Source of the DNA: Margaritispora aquatica | Lineage: Eukaryota > Ascomycota > Leotiomycetes > Helotiales > Discinellaceae | Assembly (NCBI GenBank): GCA_007644065.1 | Contig: VJWN01000002.1 | Span: 1,265,831 to 1,329,830, forward strand | Length of the DNA: 64,000 nt | Reading direction: 5' to 3' | Shown: positions 34,508 to 47,980 of the stretch, piece after piece | How the letters are laid out: each line of letters starts with the position of its first letter | Numbering within the stretch: position 1 is the stretch's first letter | Notes under the pieces: generated by a model | Told to the model about the DNA's origin: nothing | Database searches by the model: none | The model's input: only the letters and a program-made list of their open reading frames with translations | Translations under genes and position numbers: made by a program

Positions 34508-37316
34508 GTTTGCAGTGAGCAGCCTTGCTAAGGATAATTACGAAAGGGCTGGCTAGAAGTTGTATACGCTGTCTATACAGAATGGAGGGCGCTTCTCTGC
34601 TATTGAAGAGCGCATCATCCTGTTTCGTCCATCGAAATTCTGAGGCTGAAAATCAGCCCGTGTTTGTTTACGCGATCTGACCGTGTTGCGCAAGTCGTGA
34701 TCAGAAGAATTAATTATCAACTTTGAAGCGTTATCTCAAGATTGCAATATCTACTGCATTTCTTCACGCATACTCTGGCTTTGAAACCCATTCCAAGGCC
34801 GTACATCATGCACGCAGAGATGGTGTATGAATTGATGTCATGTGATACCCATGTTTTCCCTACCTTACCCTTGAGGTTCCTCTTGTTTTATATCTCAAGC
34901 CTCAGTTTTTGTCTATTTCTTATGTGTTTTTCTTTTACATGCTCTTCTAGCTGCCCTATCAGTATCAGTACTTTCGATGGTTTCAATTGAGTGAAACTCG
35001 GGGTGGTTTCTTCTTGATCTCGATCACGAGATTCATGTGTTGTAACTCTGGTCCGGTCGGATATCTTCATTCGGTTTTCTAAGGAAATGCTTCATTGCAG
35101 AACAAAAAAAAGGAAGATGAGGAGTCATCTGATTCCTATGAAACACACGAGAGAAGCCTGTAAAGAGCCCAAATTGATGTTCACTGCATCGTATCGCATC
35201 ACATCGCATTGTCATTCGCATGAGACTAGGTCTTGGATATACTTTTTTCTTATCAGATCCTCACATCTGCAGCGTGGTATCCATCCATCTGCCTTCCACC
35301 CTTCCCTTGTGTGCTGGCAGGCTGGAAGCAAATCAGGAGACTGTTTGCAGCAATGCCCGCTCTCCATCTTGGTTGGCTGTGGTCCCAAATTCCGGACCAA
35401 GGACACAGGGTCGAGAAATGCTGGGTAGCCTTCTTCATCCTAGCTTGAAAGACGCGATATCTGGCTGAACAAGCCCAGAATTGCATCATATTTGGGACAG
35501 TTTATTGGACTTTATCCCCTGTCAGGTCGATCTTAGGGCGAGGCTGCCGCTGCACTCGGCATCTAATCATGCATTCTCTCCACCCTCGGGAAGCATGGGG
35601 CCTTTTCTCGAAGTTTGGGCATTCACTGGGATCTTCACTTTTTGGATATCCAGTTTTTGCACAGTGCCCATGCACAGAGACGAATCCATGTACGTAACGC
35701 CCGCGTACTTGTATACTTCACTCGAAATACCCTTCGGTAGGGGACGCCGAAGAAGTACGAGAATACATAAGATAATAATCATAAAACAAGACGGTATTAT
35801 GTGTTCGGTGACACGGACACGGACAATACCCTCAGTCCCTGAATTGTTTAGTCACAGCACGATTCAAGCACAACAACAGTCTTTTCCAGCTCTAAACCTT
35901 CCGTTACAAGGAGGGGCTGCCGAGATATAGATCGACTTCTTCGTGGGATGTTCTGGGTTTTTGGGGCAGAGCTTGTCCACGGCGTGTCCGTTTGCCAAAT
36001 CCGCCATGCTTTCTTCCCAAGAGTGCTTGACATTCTTGTACAGTAACACGACACCAGTACCAAGTCTGGTCATGTTGCTTGACATGCTTGATCAAATTCT
36101 TGATATGCGCCATTCACGCCTCATCCGCTGCTGACGGGAAGAGCTGAAGCGAATATGATGATAACCTCGCCTGATGAGAGTGGTAGATGGTTGTTCGTCG
36201 GTGATCATTTTCAAGACACCAAGGAGGTATACTATTCGGTGTGACTGGCGAGCAAGTGTCAGCCGAGTTCATTGAAGCCCCGGACAACTAATCAGTCGAG
36301 TCAAATCAGAAAAATCCCTTGCACACCTATACCCTGTCGAGTTTTGGCACATCCTCGCCTGCTCCTGGTGTTACTACTCCACACAGACAAGGCTGGAAAT
36401 CCGTTGACAATGGTGCAATCGTTGAAAACGATGGCAAGTATCCACAAACTTCGAACCCGCCCACGCCCACGCCCACGCCCGTCTTTGGGAGTTGGCCTGG
36501 GTCCTTGAAGTAATTGAGCGAGTTGAACGCCATAATTCGTCGGTTTCTATTTCTATCCCTGTTCCTACCAAGTCTCTACTAGTGCTCAAAAGGGCTTCTT
36601 TCATCATTTGAAATCACGTCTTCGCTTGGCTCGTAGTTAGCTCTATACCATCTCCACTCTGACGTTCAAGTATTAGAGACTGGGCCTCCAAACCTCTCCA
36701 TCTCATAAAATCTCAAGCTTCTGCTCGTGTGTCTTTGTTTACTTCTTTTTCTCTTTGGAAGTACACAGCTTCAGCTACAGCTATTCCTGCGGAGTCACTA
36801 GTTGCTTTTCCTTCATTAGTTAGACGTGCCCCCAGATTTCGTTTTACACCTCGAGATCACCAATCACAATCGTCAAAAGGATCCCTCTCTAGAAGCACGC
36901 AATTTATTGGTGGCGCCGAGCAATTGTAACCACACACCAGAAGTATTTAACTCACCTCACAACTGGACGCCTAGATCCCATTCACACTTGTGACGGGAAC
37001 CTAAAGCTTGCTTGCTTTTATTTTATTCTTCTCCACACCTGCGTGATCCGCGGCCACGGTGGCGGTAACTCACCCCCAGACTCACAAGCACCAAAGTATA
37101 TGAGCTTCGAACTTCCCTAGTGAGAAAATCATACAGCTTTCCTTCACAGCCTTTCGTAGCTGCTTCCTCTTGCTCGAGCTCAGCAGTGTTGCCGACAACC
37201 ATTTCTCGGCTCCACAAGGTCACACGCTTAGCGACAACCGGGATTTCGACTTCAACCCTTCACATATACTGGCGACTGTCTCCTGTCTGAACGCATCTTC
37301 TCGATCACCCTCTACA
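34508..37316. other. Intergenic region (2.8 kb), no gene seen
   Basis: Between divergent BUB2 and sulfate permease genes. A hexanucleotide repeat (CCCACG-type, about four units) lies near 36457-36482. The 149-residue ORF at 35481-35930 has no domain. Sequence upstream of 37317 in the permease frame (from 37170) is open but starts without family-like residues and is treated as leader. Confidence 0.45.
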
Positions 37317-39893
37317 ATGCCTGGAGCCGCAACCAAAGTCGGCCATGCCTTGGCCAAAGTTCTTCAAATCAAGCTTGACCAAAGGGATGAGCTAGATGAC
37401 GAGATTCGTCGTGGTGAATCTGTCTTCTCTTCTCAGACTGCTGATGGCTATGTGGAACCCGAACCACATAGCATCGACTGGTTTCGAGAAATCACTCCTA
37501 CTGGAAGCGAAATGGGACAATACTTCATCTCACTGTTCCCATTTATCAAGTGGATCGGGCGTTACAATTTGCAGTGGCTTATTGGAGATCTTGTTGCTGG
37601 TGAGTGATTTGGACTTGTCATTTTGTGGCAATGGGCTGATTTTAGAATAGGTATCACAATCGGTGCTGTGGTCGTACCACAAGGTATGGCTTATGCTATC
37701 TTGGCCAGTCTTCCGCCTCAGTATGGTCTATACTCTTCATTCATGGGAGTTCTGGTCTATTGGTTTTTCGCCACATCCAAAGATATTACTATAGGTCCAG
37801 TCGCAGTTATGTCCACGCTCGTAGGCAAGATTGTCACCAAGGCAGCCAAAACTCACCCCAAAATTCAAGGACATGTCATTGCCTCGGCTCTGGCTGTTGT
37901 CGCTGGCTGCATCATCATTGCAATTGGTCTTGCCCGATGCGGATGGATTGTTGATCTCATTCCTCTCGTGTCCATTTCGGCTTTCATGACTGGTTCCGCT
38001 ATCAATATTGCTGTTGGTCAGGTTCCAAATCTGATGGGCATCACTGGATTCGACTCCCGTGCCTCAACCTACAGAGTCGTCATCAACGTTCTCAAGAATC
38101 TGGGACATACCAAATTGGATGCAGCTCTCGGTTTGACAGCATTGGTTCTCCTTTATGGAATTCGATTTGCTTGTGGTTTCGCCGCAAAGAAGCAGCCTCA
38201 AAGACAGAAGCTGTATTTCTTCCTCTCAACACTGCGAACTGCATTTGTTATTCTTCTTTATACTATGATCAGTTGGCTCGTCAACAGACACCACAGAAAG
38301 AAGCCTCTCTTCAAGATCCTGTCAACTGTCCCAAGAGGTAAAGATACAATCTTATATATTATCAGCTTTTAGCTAACATTTCGGCTAGGATTTACAGCAG
38401 CTGCCGTCCCCACTATCAACTCTGATATCATCAGCACCTTTGCGTCCGATCTTCCAGCTACTGTCATCGTACTTCTGATTGAACATATTGCAATCTCAAA
38501 GTCTTTCGGTCGTATCAATAACTATATCATCAACCCTTCGCAAGAAATGGTTGCGATTGGTATTACCAACATCCTAGGACCCTTCCTTGGAGGCTATCCT
38601 TCCACAGGATCTTTCTCCCGAACTGCTATCAAGTCTAAGGCTGGTGTTCGTACTCCATTCGCTGGTGTGATTACTGCCGTTGTCGTCCTCCTCGCCATTT
38701 ACGCTCTTACCGCAGTCTTCTTCTACATTCCAAGTGCAGCTCTTTCCGCAGTTATTATCCACGCAGTGGGCGACTTGATTACACCACCGAACACAGTCTA
38801 CCAATTCTGGAGAGTTTCACCATTGGAAGTGCCAATCTTTTTCGCCGGTGTCTTAGTGACTGTCTTTTCAAACATTGAGAACGGTATCTACACGACTATT
38901 GGTGTTTCATTTGCCATTCTTATCTTCAGAATCCTGAAAGCTAAGGGTCGCTTCTTGGGCAAGGTCAAGGTTCAATCAGTAGTTGGCGACTCTATCATCG
39001 GTGAAGGCACTCCCAACCACGGCACATTCGCCAAATCTAGCAGTTATCATGAGGATGCTGCTTCGAGAAACGTCTTCCTCCCTCTCGATCACGCCGACGG
39101 ATCCAACCCAGATATTGAGGTCTCTGTTCCATACGCAGGTATCTTCATCTACAGGTTCTCCGAGGGCTTCAACTACCCCAACGCAAACCACTACCTCGAT
39201 CAACTCACCAACCACATCTTTGCCACCACTCGCCGAACTAACCTCGATCACTACGCTCGCCCCGGTGACCGTCCATGGAATGACCCCGGACCAAGACGCG
39301 GCAAGCTCCCAGCCGATCACTCCGAGCGCCCAACTCTCAAGGCTATCATCCTCGACTTCAGCTCCGTCAACAACGTCGATATTACCTCCGTCCAACAACT
39401 CATTGATGTCCGGAACCAACTGGACCGCTACGTCGCACCCTCAGTCATCGACTGGCATTTCACCAACATCAACAACCGCTGGACCAAGCGCGCTCTCGTC
39501 TCTGCTGGCTTCGGCTACCCCACCATCTCGACCTCCGACGCCAGCATCTCGCGCTGGAAATCCATCTTCAGCGTTGCTGAGATTGGTGGTGCCAGCTCCG
39601 CCGCACAAATGGCTGAGGTTACTGCAAATGAGAAAGAGCTGAGGGAGCAGCGAGAGAGGGAGATCCAGCGTCCTACTCAAGGAAGCGATTCCATCGAGGG
39701 CGATAGCAAGGATAGCAGCATTTCAGAAGAGTTGAAGGGCAACCTAAGATCTCGACGGGTCGTGGTCACGGGCTTGAACAGGCCACTCTTCCACGTCGAT
39801 CTTACGAGTGCGCTGCAGAGTGCGATGGTCAATGTACGGGAGAGGGAGGCATTTGAGGAGCGTGGCGGTGCGGGAATTGGTCAATTGCCTTGA
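37317..39893 (+). CDS. SulP-family sulfate permease with STAS domain
   Basis: Plasma-membrane sulfate/proton symporter feeding sulfur assimilation. Exons are 37317-37599, 37651-38337 and 38389-39893, giving 824 residues, typical for fungal SUL1/CYS-14-like proteins. The N-terminal cytosolic part is followed by the SulP core, with WLIGDLVAGITIGAVVVPQG joined across the first splice, then LPPQYGLYSSFMG, FMTGSAINIAVGQ and NILGPFLGGYPSTGSFSRTA. About 10-14 hydrophobic segments are visible. The C-terminal STAS domain begins near VPYAGIFIYRFSEGFNYPNA and includes AIILDFSSVNNVDITSVQ. A charged Ser/Glu/Arg-rich segment and a short conserved block (NRPLFHVDLTSALQSA) end the protein. Both introns are 51 bp and contain in-frame stops. 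The ATG at 37317 is chosen because MPGAATKVG starts the conserved N-terminus. Confidence 0.95.
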
Positions 39894-42796
39894 TCTTGGA
39901 AGGGTTGAAAATAAAAGCGATGGGGGTTACATTGTGTTAATATTATACTGATATATGGGGCGGTGGCATGAGCGTTGGATAATTATTTGATTGTGTGAGC
40001 GACTGGGTCAATTAGGTTAAAAAGGGTTGCTTCGCGAGTTTGTTGATTCGGATTAGAACATATGATACCACCGTTTTGATTGTTAGGTTGTAGGGAGCAT
40101 TTGGCTTCCAGAGCACCTTCGCTTTTTTGAGTGGACTGAATGGAATTTACACCTTTGGTCTTCAATTATCTTTTACTCTCTGCTCTGACATAGAATGTGA
40201 GTGTTTGCTCGTTTGAAGATTTCGTGGACCCCATTCTCTTCGACCTCGTCTCGCCCTGCCTCAAAATAACAGAGTAGGGTGAATGCCGGCGAGAAAGGAT
40301 ATGACAGTATTGATTTAACTTGTGTGACTATTAGCATGAATAGCGAAGAGTAACCATTTTGACGTAAACTGTTTATAAGGACTGCCAAAGCGAACTCCAG
40401 AGAGGGCGGAATCATCGAAATACGAAGTGAATAACAACTACACAAATACGATTTATCACCTGTCTGTCTTGTAATTCACTAAACGCCTAGCTGATCAAAG
40501 AAGAAGGTATAAGGCGCACCTTTGCACACGATCGAAATGGTATACCAAAGTTAGCGTTAGACTCAATAGCGAATTATGCATTCCCAGATCTGGGTTGGAT
40601 TTATTCCATGTGGTTTTTATTGTTATTGGATGAATGCACGATGCTTCGATTTGGATTATCCTGAGGTTTGTACTGAGAGCTGAAAAGAGAAGTGAAAAGA
40701 AGAGAAAGAAGCCGTTGTGTTGTTGAGTTTAGATATGGCTGACTTGCTGTCATGTAGCTGTAATTTAGTTGTTGTGCCAGTGATGTGCCAGTGATGTGAG
40801 AATGTTCTTGACAGCAATGTCTTGAAGATATATTCAGATGGGTCAACCAATGTATCGAAACTGATTGAAAAGAACCGTAGAAGAAGTTCTAGCATTCTAG
40901 CATTCTAGCATTGTAAGCAAAACATCTGGAATTCTCAACGTTTGAGCAAAGCCACGTATCCCTAACGTTCGTGTCGTAATTTTAGTTCACAATGTAGATA
41001 GCAGCATAATCTATCGATCGAAAAGGACAAGAAAGCACTTACTTCAGGAAACGAGCTAGTATAGCTACCAAAAATCAAGTTCGTCAAATAGGAACCAATG
41101 ACAAATAGATGATGGACTAGGTGACAACAACCACTTAGTTTTTTCGTCAATTTCATACACAACAAAACTTCAGGTCGTATTTGGCAAGAAAGTCTTCAAT
41201 TCAAACGACATAAAAGCGCACGACCAAAAAGACCCATTATTATCAGCATCAGCACCAGCATCCGCACACAAACACACCCTAACACAAGGAAGGCCTGCCA
41301 TGATGGACTCTTGGATTCTACCCCATTTAAACAAGCCCGAGGCGCACGATTTATACATGCCTTTACTGGCGCTAGCTAGCTCAGAACAGTAACAGGGAAA
41401 AGCTCTGGGAAAAGCTCTGCCAACTTCGCGGACATGGTGAGTGGATCGATCTGGAGTCTACGCTTTGTGGCAATGACAATGGCAAGGTTGTTATTTGATT
41501 CGCGTGTTTACCTGATTAGATGGGGAATATGGTGGGAAATCTTGTGCTGTTTTTAGATAGGCATGTATGTAGACAAGTTGGGAAGGTATATATAACCAAA
41601 TGAGATTTGCTGTCATATTACTTAATTCGACTACAACAATAGCAATTGACAACAGCATTTGAAAAACTCCCGTCAGTTCGCTGACTCAACAATCACAATC
41701 ACGAAAACATTCAGAGGATACTCGCTTAGCCCGAATGAATTTACAGCCCGGATTTTTCTCGTCTGCCTGGTAACTCCAGGCACCAACTCCCCAATCGAAA
41801 AGCATATAACGCGCACCTAGCCACCACTAAACAACCTATAAAATCAAATACTTGTGTCACGTCTGTCAGCATGGCTGAGCTCGTTTTTTGAGTTGATGGG
41901 TCAGGTTCAGAGTCAAGGTCTGGTTCATTATGCTTCTGAGGGGAAGACGCAATTCAAAGAGGAGGAGAGCACAGAAAAGAGATAGGATAGCGTGACTCAG
42001 TTAAGCAGGTATATCTACAGTGGGAATGTTTGCTGTCAAGTGCCGTGAAGCTAAGTGGGAATGGAACTTGCTAGTGGCAAGCGAAGAAGACAGTTGACGC
42101 GCAATGTGTGAACGAGATGAAAGAAGATTTTCTTTCATGGGGTAAACTAAACTAAACACAAGGGCGTTTGTCGAGCCTTCGTTGTCTTGAAGCATGAAGA
42201 AAAATAAAAAGTCTCAGCCCGAAAGACAAAAGAAACACCCGTGGCTGCTCAGAGAGAAGAAAAAAGAGAAAAACAAAGACAACCTCCAAAAAGTAAGATT
42301 GCCACAGAACATCAAGGTAAGGCAGAGAGAGTTTACAAGTTGTATGCATAAATTCCATTCTATCGGATGCTATATCATTCCCAACAGAAGTTGACACACG
42401 TGGATGGAAATAAATCCATATCATTGACGAATCTCAAATCCTCCCCTGATCCATCAGTGTCTCGGCAAATCGATTGAGTTTGCCAACCCCCCTGCCCAAT
42501 CGCCCATTCATAGCAATTTCAAAGTCCAATCCACCCAGACCCCAGAACCCAACCCTGTGCTAATAGAACAACAAAAGAGGAGAGACGCCTTTTTGATGCA
42601 TGGAAACGTTTGTTCCCTGAAGCAACCTTTCTGTAGTTGCGAGTGGAGTATTCAGAAATCCATATTCCATTCCCCCCATCCGTATGATGCTGTTGACCCA
42701 TGCTCCAAAACAATGCAGAAGAGATCCACTCCTCCCTATACGCCATATGTACATTTTTCTTGAATTTATTTTTCGATTTTCTATCCGTATATCTTC
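39894..42796. other. Intergenic region between convergent genes (2.9 kb)
   Basis: 3' flanks of the sulfate permease and MEX67. Small direct repeats are present: GTGCCAGTGAT twice near 40776-40800, an ATTCTAGC-type unit about three times near 40885-40912, and GGGAAAAGCTCT twice near 41395-41420. No gene is supported. For a tail-to-tail interval 2.9 kb is long. Confidence 0.45.
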
Positions 42797-45004
42797 TCAA
42801 TGGGCTACGCCTGGAACAAATGCATCGGCAGGAAGCTTATCCTAGTATGAATTAGTAATTTCCACAGGAGAATGGTAAATAGGATTTACCTTATTGGCAA
42901 TGAATACGTTGTATGCCTGCTCAAGATTCCATCCCGTCTCAGCCAAGCACATGCCAGAATATTGCATGGTCATGCCTGTCTTCTCCGTCAATTGCATAGC
43001 TAGGCCTTCCTGAATTTGTTGCTCAGTGGGAGTGCCCGATGGTTGCGGGGCCGGAGCAACGGCATTTTGAGGAAGTGGGAGAACAAGAGGAGCCCAGGCG
43101 CGGAGAGATAATATATCGCTGACGACTCTGATCGGAATACCACCTGGAGGACCTGGACCAAGAATGAAAGTGCGATCAAAGCTTCGAATTGGCTTGTCGC
43201 ATGTCTTGACCAGCTCTTCTTCATCGAATTCCCCATGGATGGTAATGATCAGGCCATCAACACCGACAGGGCTCTGACCAGTTGGATCTGGAAGGCCTGG
43301 AATAGGGTGGCATTCAATGATGTACTTCCCTCCCTGAGTTCCAAGGTCTGGGTGGCGAGTCTTTGGTAAAGATGTCCAGACTGGCAAGATTGCTTGAACA
43401 CCTGTATATTGGCGATTCAACCGGGCGGTAGGAGTCGTGACTTTGACCATATTTCGTGAGTGCTTGGTGTATTCGGTCCATGCAGGCACAGCAATGTCAG
43501 TGCAACGCGGAGCTGACATGTTGACTGCCAAGGAATACACCGAATGATCGTCGTAATATTGTGAAAGTAGTGCTTGGCGGTTGGTGTCGTATGAAGGGAA
43601 GAATTGTCGAATGAAGTTCTCTCCAACGTGATCGACATCTCTGAAGGAGGGTCCATACAATGGGATTGGGGTGCTCTTGGCTGCAGCAATAGCACGTGCT
43701 GCTGACACCTCCTCGGCGGTTCGAAGTTGTACTCCATTGATAGTTTGGAGTCCAGGATACCATTGCAAAAGCTGGTCTTTAAGTGTAGGTAACTCTGATT
43801 CAACCGGATTGCCTGATAGCATAAGGTTTTCCAAGCCACGAAACCTGGAACGCCAAAGTTCAAGTGACTTTTGGGAGGTGAGATTGTTTCTTGAGAGGTC
43901 AATGTTCTTGATATCTGGAAGAGTATCCGCAAGGGTCTTGATTTCCGAAACATTGGTAAGACCGTTGTCCGCAAGGGTGACAGTTACAATAGCTTCACGC
44001 TTCTCACGTCGGGAAGTGAAAAGTCCGTCGCAAATGGCCATAAGAGCTGGAAATATCTTGGTTGTGCTTGTGTTCCCATCGAAAATGCCTGTTGCTTGCA
44101 GTCCGGGGTCGCTGGCTAGACCGGACAGGTTCAGAAGCTTCAGATCGACGTCGTATCTCGTAGCCAAGACTTCTCTAAACTTCTCCTTGAGATCCTCCGT
44201 AGTTCCATCCTTCTTCGCCGGTAGCTTTGTAGCCTTGGGTCCTACTGGTGGATCACAGGCTTTGATGGACAATGGAGCTCCGGCGAACGTGTAATTGTCC
44301 AATCTCAAAATATCGGCAACGTCCTCGGGGCTGGCTGTGATGAAAACAGAGTCACCTTTCATAGATGACTATTTTGACGTTAGCAAGGTTTAAAACCTTG
44401 GAAATTGCCGTGGGCACGGAGCAGTATATGTCGATCCTCGACTCGGTGTCGTGGTAATTGGCATGAACACGAGACGGCAACGGTGCATAAACCTCGTACC
44501 CCACGATCATGGCGATAGACATACCTTCTTAATCCTAATCACCCTGTTCGAACTGGTGTCGTGAGGCTTGGCCTTTCGTTCCAGGAAACCGAGCAAGCTT
44601 TCGAGACCGCCATCCGCGTTTCCAGCCGCCTTACTCATGCTAAGCCCATCAATTTTGAGTGTAGTACCTGCGGTAGCGATGTGTGAGTCTCTAACATTTG
44701 CTTGTTGAGCTCCGATGCCTCGGAGGATAGCCTGCTGAGCTCGGCGGATCCCCAATGATCCCCGACTTGGTGTTCCATTTGGACGCCTATTGTCGAGGGG
44801 TTTTGGCGACGAGCGATCAATGCCGCCTCTTCCTGAGCGACGTTTATCACCTGCTGCAGCGGCATCCATAACTAAGTCCCCATCTTTGTCGACCTTAACT
44901 GGCGCGCCGCCTGCTCTTCGTTTTTGAATACCACCGCGTCCGCGTCCGCGACTAGACGTCGCGCCTCGTGGACCACGAGGAGTGGTAGTCTCTTGACGAA
45001 GCAT
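42797..45004 (-). CDS. MEX67: mRNA export receptor Mex67 (TAP/NXF1 family)
   Basis: Nuclear mRNA export factor that works as a heterodimer with Mtr2 and contacts FG nucleoporins. Exons on the minus strand are 45004-44525, 44368-42890 and 42841-42797, giving 667 residues. The N-terminal ~100 residues are basic and Gly/Arg-rich (RGRGRGGIQKRRAGG), as in RNA-binding tails. An RRM-like region spans the first splice (RVIRIKK then SSMKGDSVFI). The leucine-rich repeats contain IKNIDLSRNNLTSQ and LENLMLSGNPVES. An NTF2-like domain follows (ENFIRQFFPSYDTNRQALLSQ onward). The C-terminal UBA-like/TAP-C domain is seen as MTMQYSGMCLAETGWNLEQA and ends DKLPADAFVPGVAH, encoded by a 45-nt last exon. Without that exon the ORF would end in unrelated sequence from the 48-bp intron. 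Confidence 0.94.
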
Positions 45005-46019
45005 GGTAGAAGGAGGTAGGTATTGTTGTGAGAGTATGCGGATATGGTTCAAGTTGGACTCTGCGTGTCTGAGAGAGGTGGTGGGGTAGAGTGCAGATTC
45101 GATTGTTGCAGGAGTTGCAAAGATGCGAAATGTGTTGGATAGAAGAGGGATTCTGCGCAACAAGATGTCGTCGCAGATCTCTTCAAGAGATCGTGAAGAC
45201 GGGCAAGAATTGGATCGTCTGTAGAGTTAAAGGTTGAAGGTCGGAATGGTTTCGAAGTTATGGAAAGTAGACTGGGTTTAGGTTGTACAAAGAATTGATT
45301 GAGGCCTGTAGACGAGGCTACTGGCTGGAGCCACGCTATGTCGTGACTCAAAATTCAGGCAGCACAGTACTTGTCCTGAGCCAATCAGCAGACGAGTTGC
45401 ATATTCTCACTATTTTGGGTACGACGGATTCACTTTTGAATCAGAGGACAAGAACAATGAGATTAATAGAGACATGGGTTTATCTATCTCATGATCAAAC
45501 AAAGAGTTGAAGTTTTAGGTGCCAACTGAGGTGTCTGGGAAAGCCTCACGTGATATGCACATAGATCGGCCTGAGGTGGTCCATCTACGTCACAGCACTA
45601 TCAAGCTTTAACCCCACCCTCAGCCATTGACCAATTGGTCAGAGCTCTAGCAGCTCTCACTCATACATCCTCCTCGTCCTGGGCTTGCGCATTTTCAACT
45701 CTCTTTCCATCATTTCTATATCTCGATTTGAGAAATATCATCCTGTTGAATAATACGAGAAGCTGATCTAAACCACATAACTATTTTCGTTCATTCGAAT
45801 TCCTTCAACCTTTGCACCAAGAACAAGTGGATATCAACAAGGTACCATTCGGTGATAACGTCGTATTTCCGCTTACCCGTGTGACTTCGTGTAGCATCAG
45901 TTTAATTTGATCTTTTTGTTTCTCATACTATTTGCATGCTCGTGAAGGTTCAAGTCGATTTTGAGCTGGTCCTCTGAGTCTAACGTGCTAATCACTGTCA
46001 TTTGTAGACACTATTCAAT
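45005..46019. promoter_or_regulatory. Divergent promoter region of MEX67 and the phosphate carrier, with a possible 5' UTR intron
   Basis: 1.0 kb between divergent start codons. On the plus strand, 45842-46007 has a GTACCA donor, a TGCTAATCAC-type branch sequence near 45986 and a TTTGTAG acceptor 12 nt before the carrier ATG. This is consistent with a 166-bp intron in the leader. No other gene is seen. Confidence 0.45.
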
Positions 46020-47414
46020 ATGCCTACCTTATTTCCCTCGCAAGTGATCTTGCAAGAAGCCTTTCATGATCGTCACTCATCAGTTCCCAAACAAGCATCC
46101 CATCCAGCGCGTTCTGAGCTATACACTGCCTGGTCAGTGGTCGATGACGCAAAGAACAAAGCCAATGCCTTGAGTGCTGAGGCTACAAAAGAACTCGACA
46201 AGGCAAGCGTCGCGGCTCAGAAGAAGGTTGGAGGCATCGAGTTGTATTCTGCCAAATACTATGCTGCTTGTACTTTTGGTGGTCTGATGGCCTGTGTATG
46301 TCCTTCGTAACTCGAATTTTCAAAATCGCTAACTCAAACCGCTAGGGACTTACTCATGCCGCAGTCACACCTCTTGATCTAGTGAAGTGCCGTCGTCAGG
46401 TGGATTCCAAGATGTACACTGGCAACTTTCAGGCTTGGGGCAAAATAGGTCGGGCTGAAGGTTTAAGGGGAATATACACTGGTTGGGTAAGTCATCCTCA
46501 CGATGTAAAAATTAAATTTGACCTCCTCTTAGGGCCCAACCTTCTTCGGATACAGCGCTCAAGGAGCATTCAAGTATGGTGGATATGAATTCTTCAAGAA
46601 ATGGTATGCCGATCTTGTGGGAGCTGAGAATGCCTACAAATACAAAACTGGGCTTTACTTGGCGGCAAGTGCCTCAGCCGAATTCATCGCAGACGTCGCC
46701 CTATGCCCCTTTGAAGCAGTTAAAGTCCGAATGCAAACAACAATTCCTCCTTTCGCCACGGGAACGTTCAGTGGAATTACAACTATTACTGGCAAGGAAG
46801 GATTTGGTGGTCTCTATAAAGGACTTTATCCTCTGTGGGGGCGTCAAATCCCTTACACGATGATGAAATTTGCGTCCTTCGAAACTATTGTGGAAATGAT
46901 TTACGACCGTCTCCCAGGGCAGAAGTCTGACTACTCCAAATCTGCTCAGACTGGAGTGTCATTCACTGGAGGTTATTTGGCTGGTATTTTGTGTGCGATT
47001 GTCAGCCATCCAGCTGATGTGATGGTCTCCAAGCTCAATGCGAACCGACAACCTGGTGAAGCTTTTGGAGCTGCTATGGGACGCATTTACAAGGATATCG
47101 GTTTCGCTGGCCTATGGAATGGATTGCCAGGTATGTGCGCTCTTTCCAAGCTCGACACTTCATCTTGAGGACATTTTCATGTCTACTCTGTAGATCACAA
47201 TTGAGAACATTGACTAACACATGCAATAGTGCGTATTGTGATGATTGGTACTTTGACAGGTGAGCACGATATCCCTGCAATTTCTTCGGTCAACATTTAG
47301 AAATTGCTTTGATGATGCTAATTGATGTTAGGTCTCCAATGGATGATCTACGACTCATTTAAGGTTTTTGTTGGTCTTCCAACAACTGGAGGCGCACCTG
47401 CGCCACAGAAGTAA
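46020..47414 (+). CDS. PIC2: Mitochondrial phosphate carrier, PIC2 type
   Basis: Inner-membrane carrier importing phosphate (yeast Pic2 also moves copper). Exons are 46020-46295, 46346-46486, 46533-47130, 47230-47259 and 47332-47414, giving 375 residues. The N-terminal ~80 residues are a hydrophilic extension. Three mitochondrial-carrier repeats follow, with signature motifs PLDLVKCRRQ, PFEAVKVRMQ and HPADVMVSKLN. TGWGPTFFGYSAQGAFKYGG, joined across the second splice, is closer to PIC2 than to MIR1. The fourth exon is a 30-nt microexon encoding RIVMIGTLT. Skipping it would shorten the sixth helix by exactly ten codons and keep frame. Splice boundaries were fixed by continuity with the carrier fold. 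Confidence is high for the family and moderate for PIC2 versus MIR1. Confidence 0.92.
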
Positions 47415-47980
47415 ACGAAAGACCAAAATAAGGAATGCTAAATGTCAATTTTTGGAGGAAGAAGTCGTTCGAGAGTTGCTTTATCTGACTGTCAAGGGTT
47501 TAAGTAGAAGATAATGCTTTTGCTAAGCGAGTGTTACAGTCACCCAGACACCAAATCTCAGTTTACATTGTTCGTTGTTAATTGAACTTTAACTTCTTTA
47601 GGCTCACCACAATCAAATCGCCACTTTGTACAAGCGTTTTCATTTAATTGGACGGTTCACAACATCATCCTCCTCCTCAACGGTAATATGACACGAGTCG
47701 GCAATTCGAGAAACCAGACTCCCTTTTCTCAATATCTGTACGCCAATATAAACTTAAACAGCCACCAATCTTCAAGCGCGCAATCCGAATTGTTCTCGGT
47801 ACTACCAAATCCTTCTTCGCATGGCGTCAAACACCCGAGTCGTCACTTCTAAGCTGCAGTGATAGGTGTTCTCCTTCACCATCTTATTGTTATTGAAAGC
47901 TATGGGCGGATACTCCCTTGTCAAATCACATGGCGTATTGGTTTAATCACAGATCGACAGCTTTTTGGACTATCTGAGAT
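47415..47980. other. Intergenic region, no gene seen
   Basis: 3' flanks of the phosphate carrier and the hypothetical minus-strand ORF. No motif stands out. Confidence 0.4.

Noticed and set aside
35481..35930. 149-residue plus-strand ORF
   Set aside because: No domain, no splice logic, composition like the flanking intergenic sequence.
36440..36485. Possible tRNA B-box-like sequence beside the CCCACG repeat
   Set aside because: No matching A box, acceptor stem or anticodon arm can be drawn on either strand.
37170..37316. 49-codon N-terminal extension of the sulfate permease
   Set aside because: Open by chance in the leader. The conserved N-terminus starts at MPGAATKVG.
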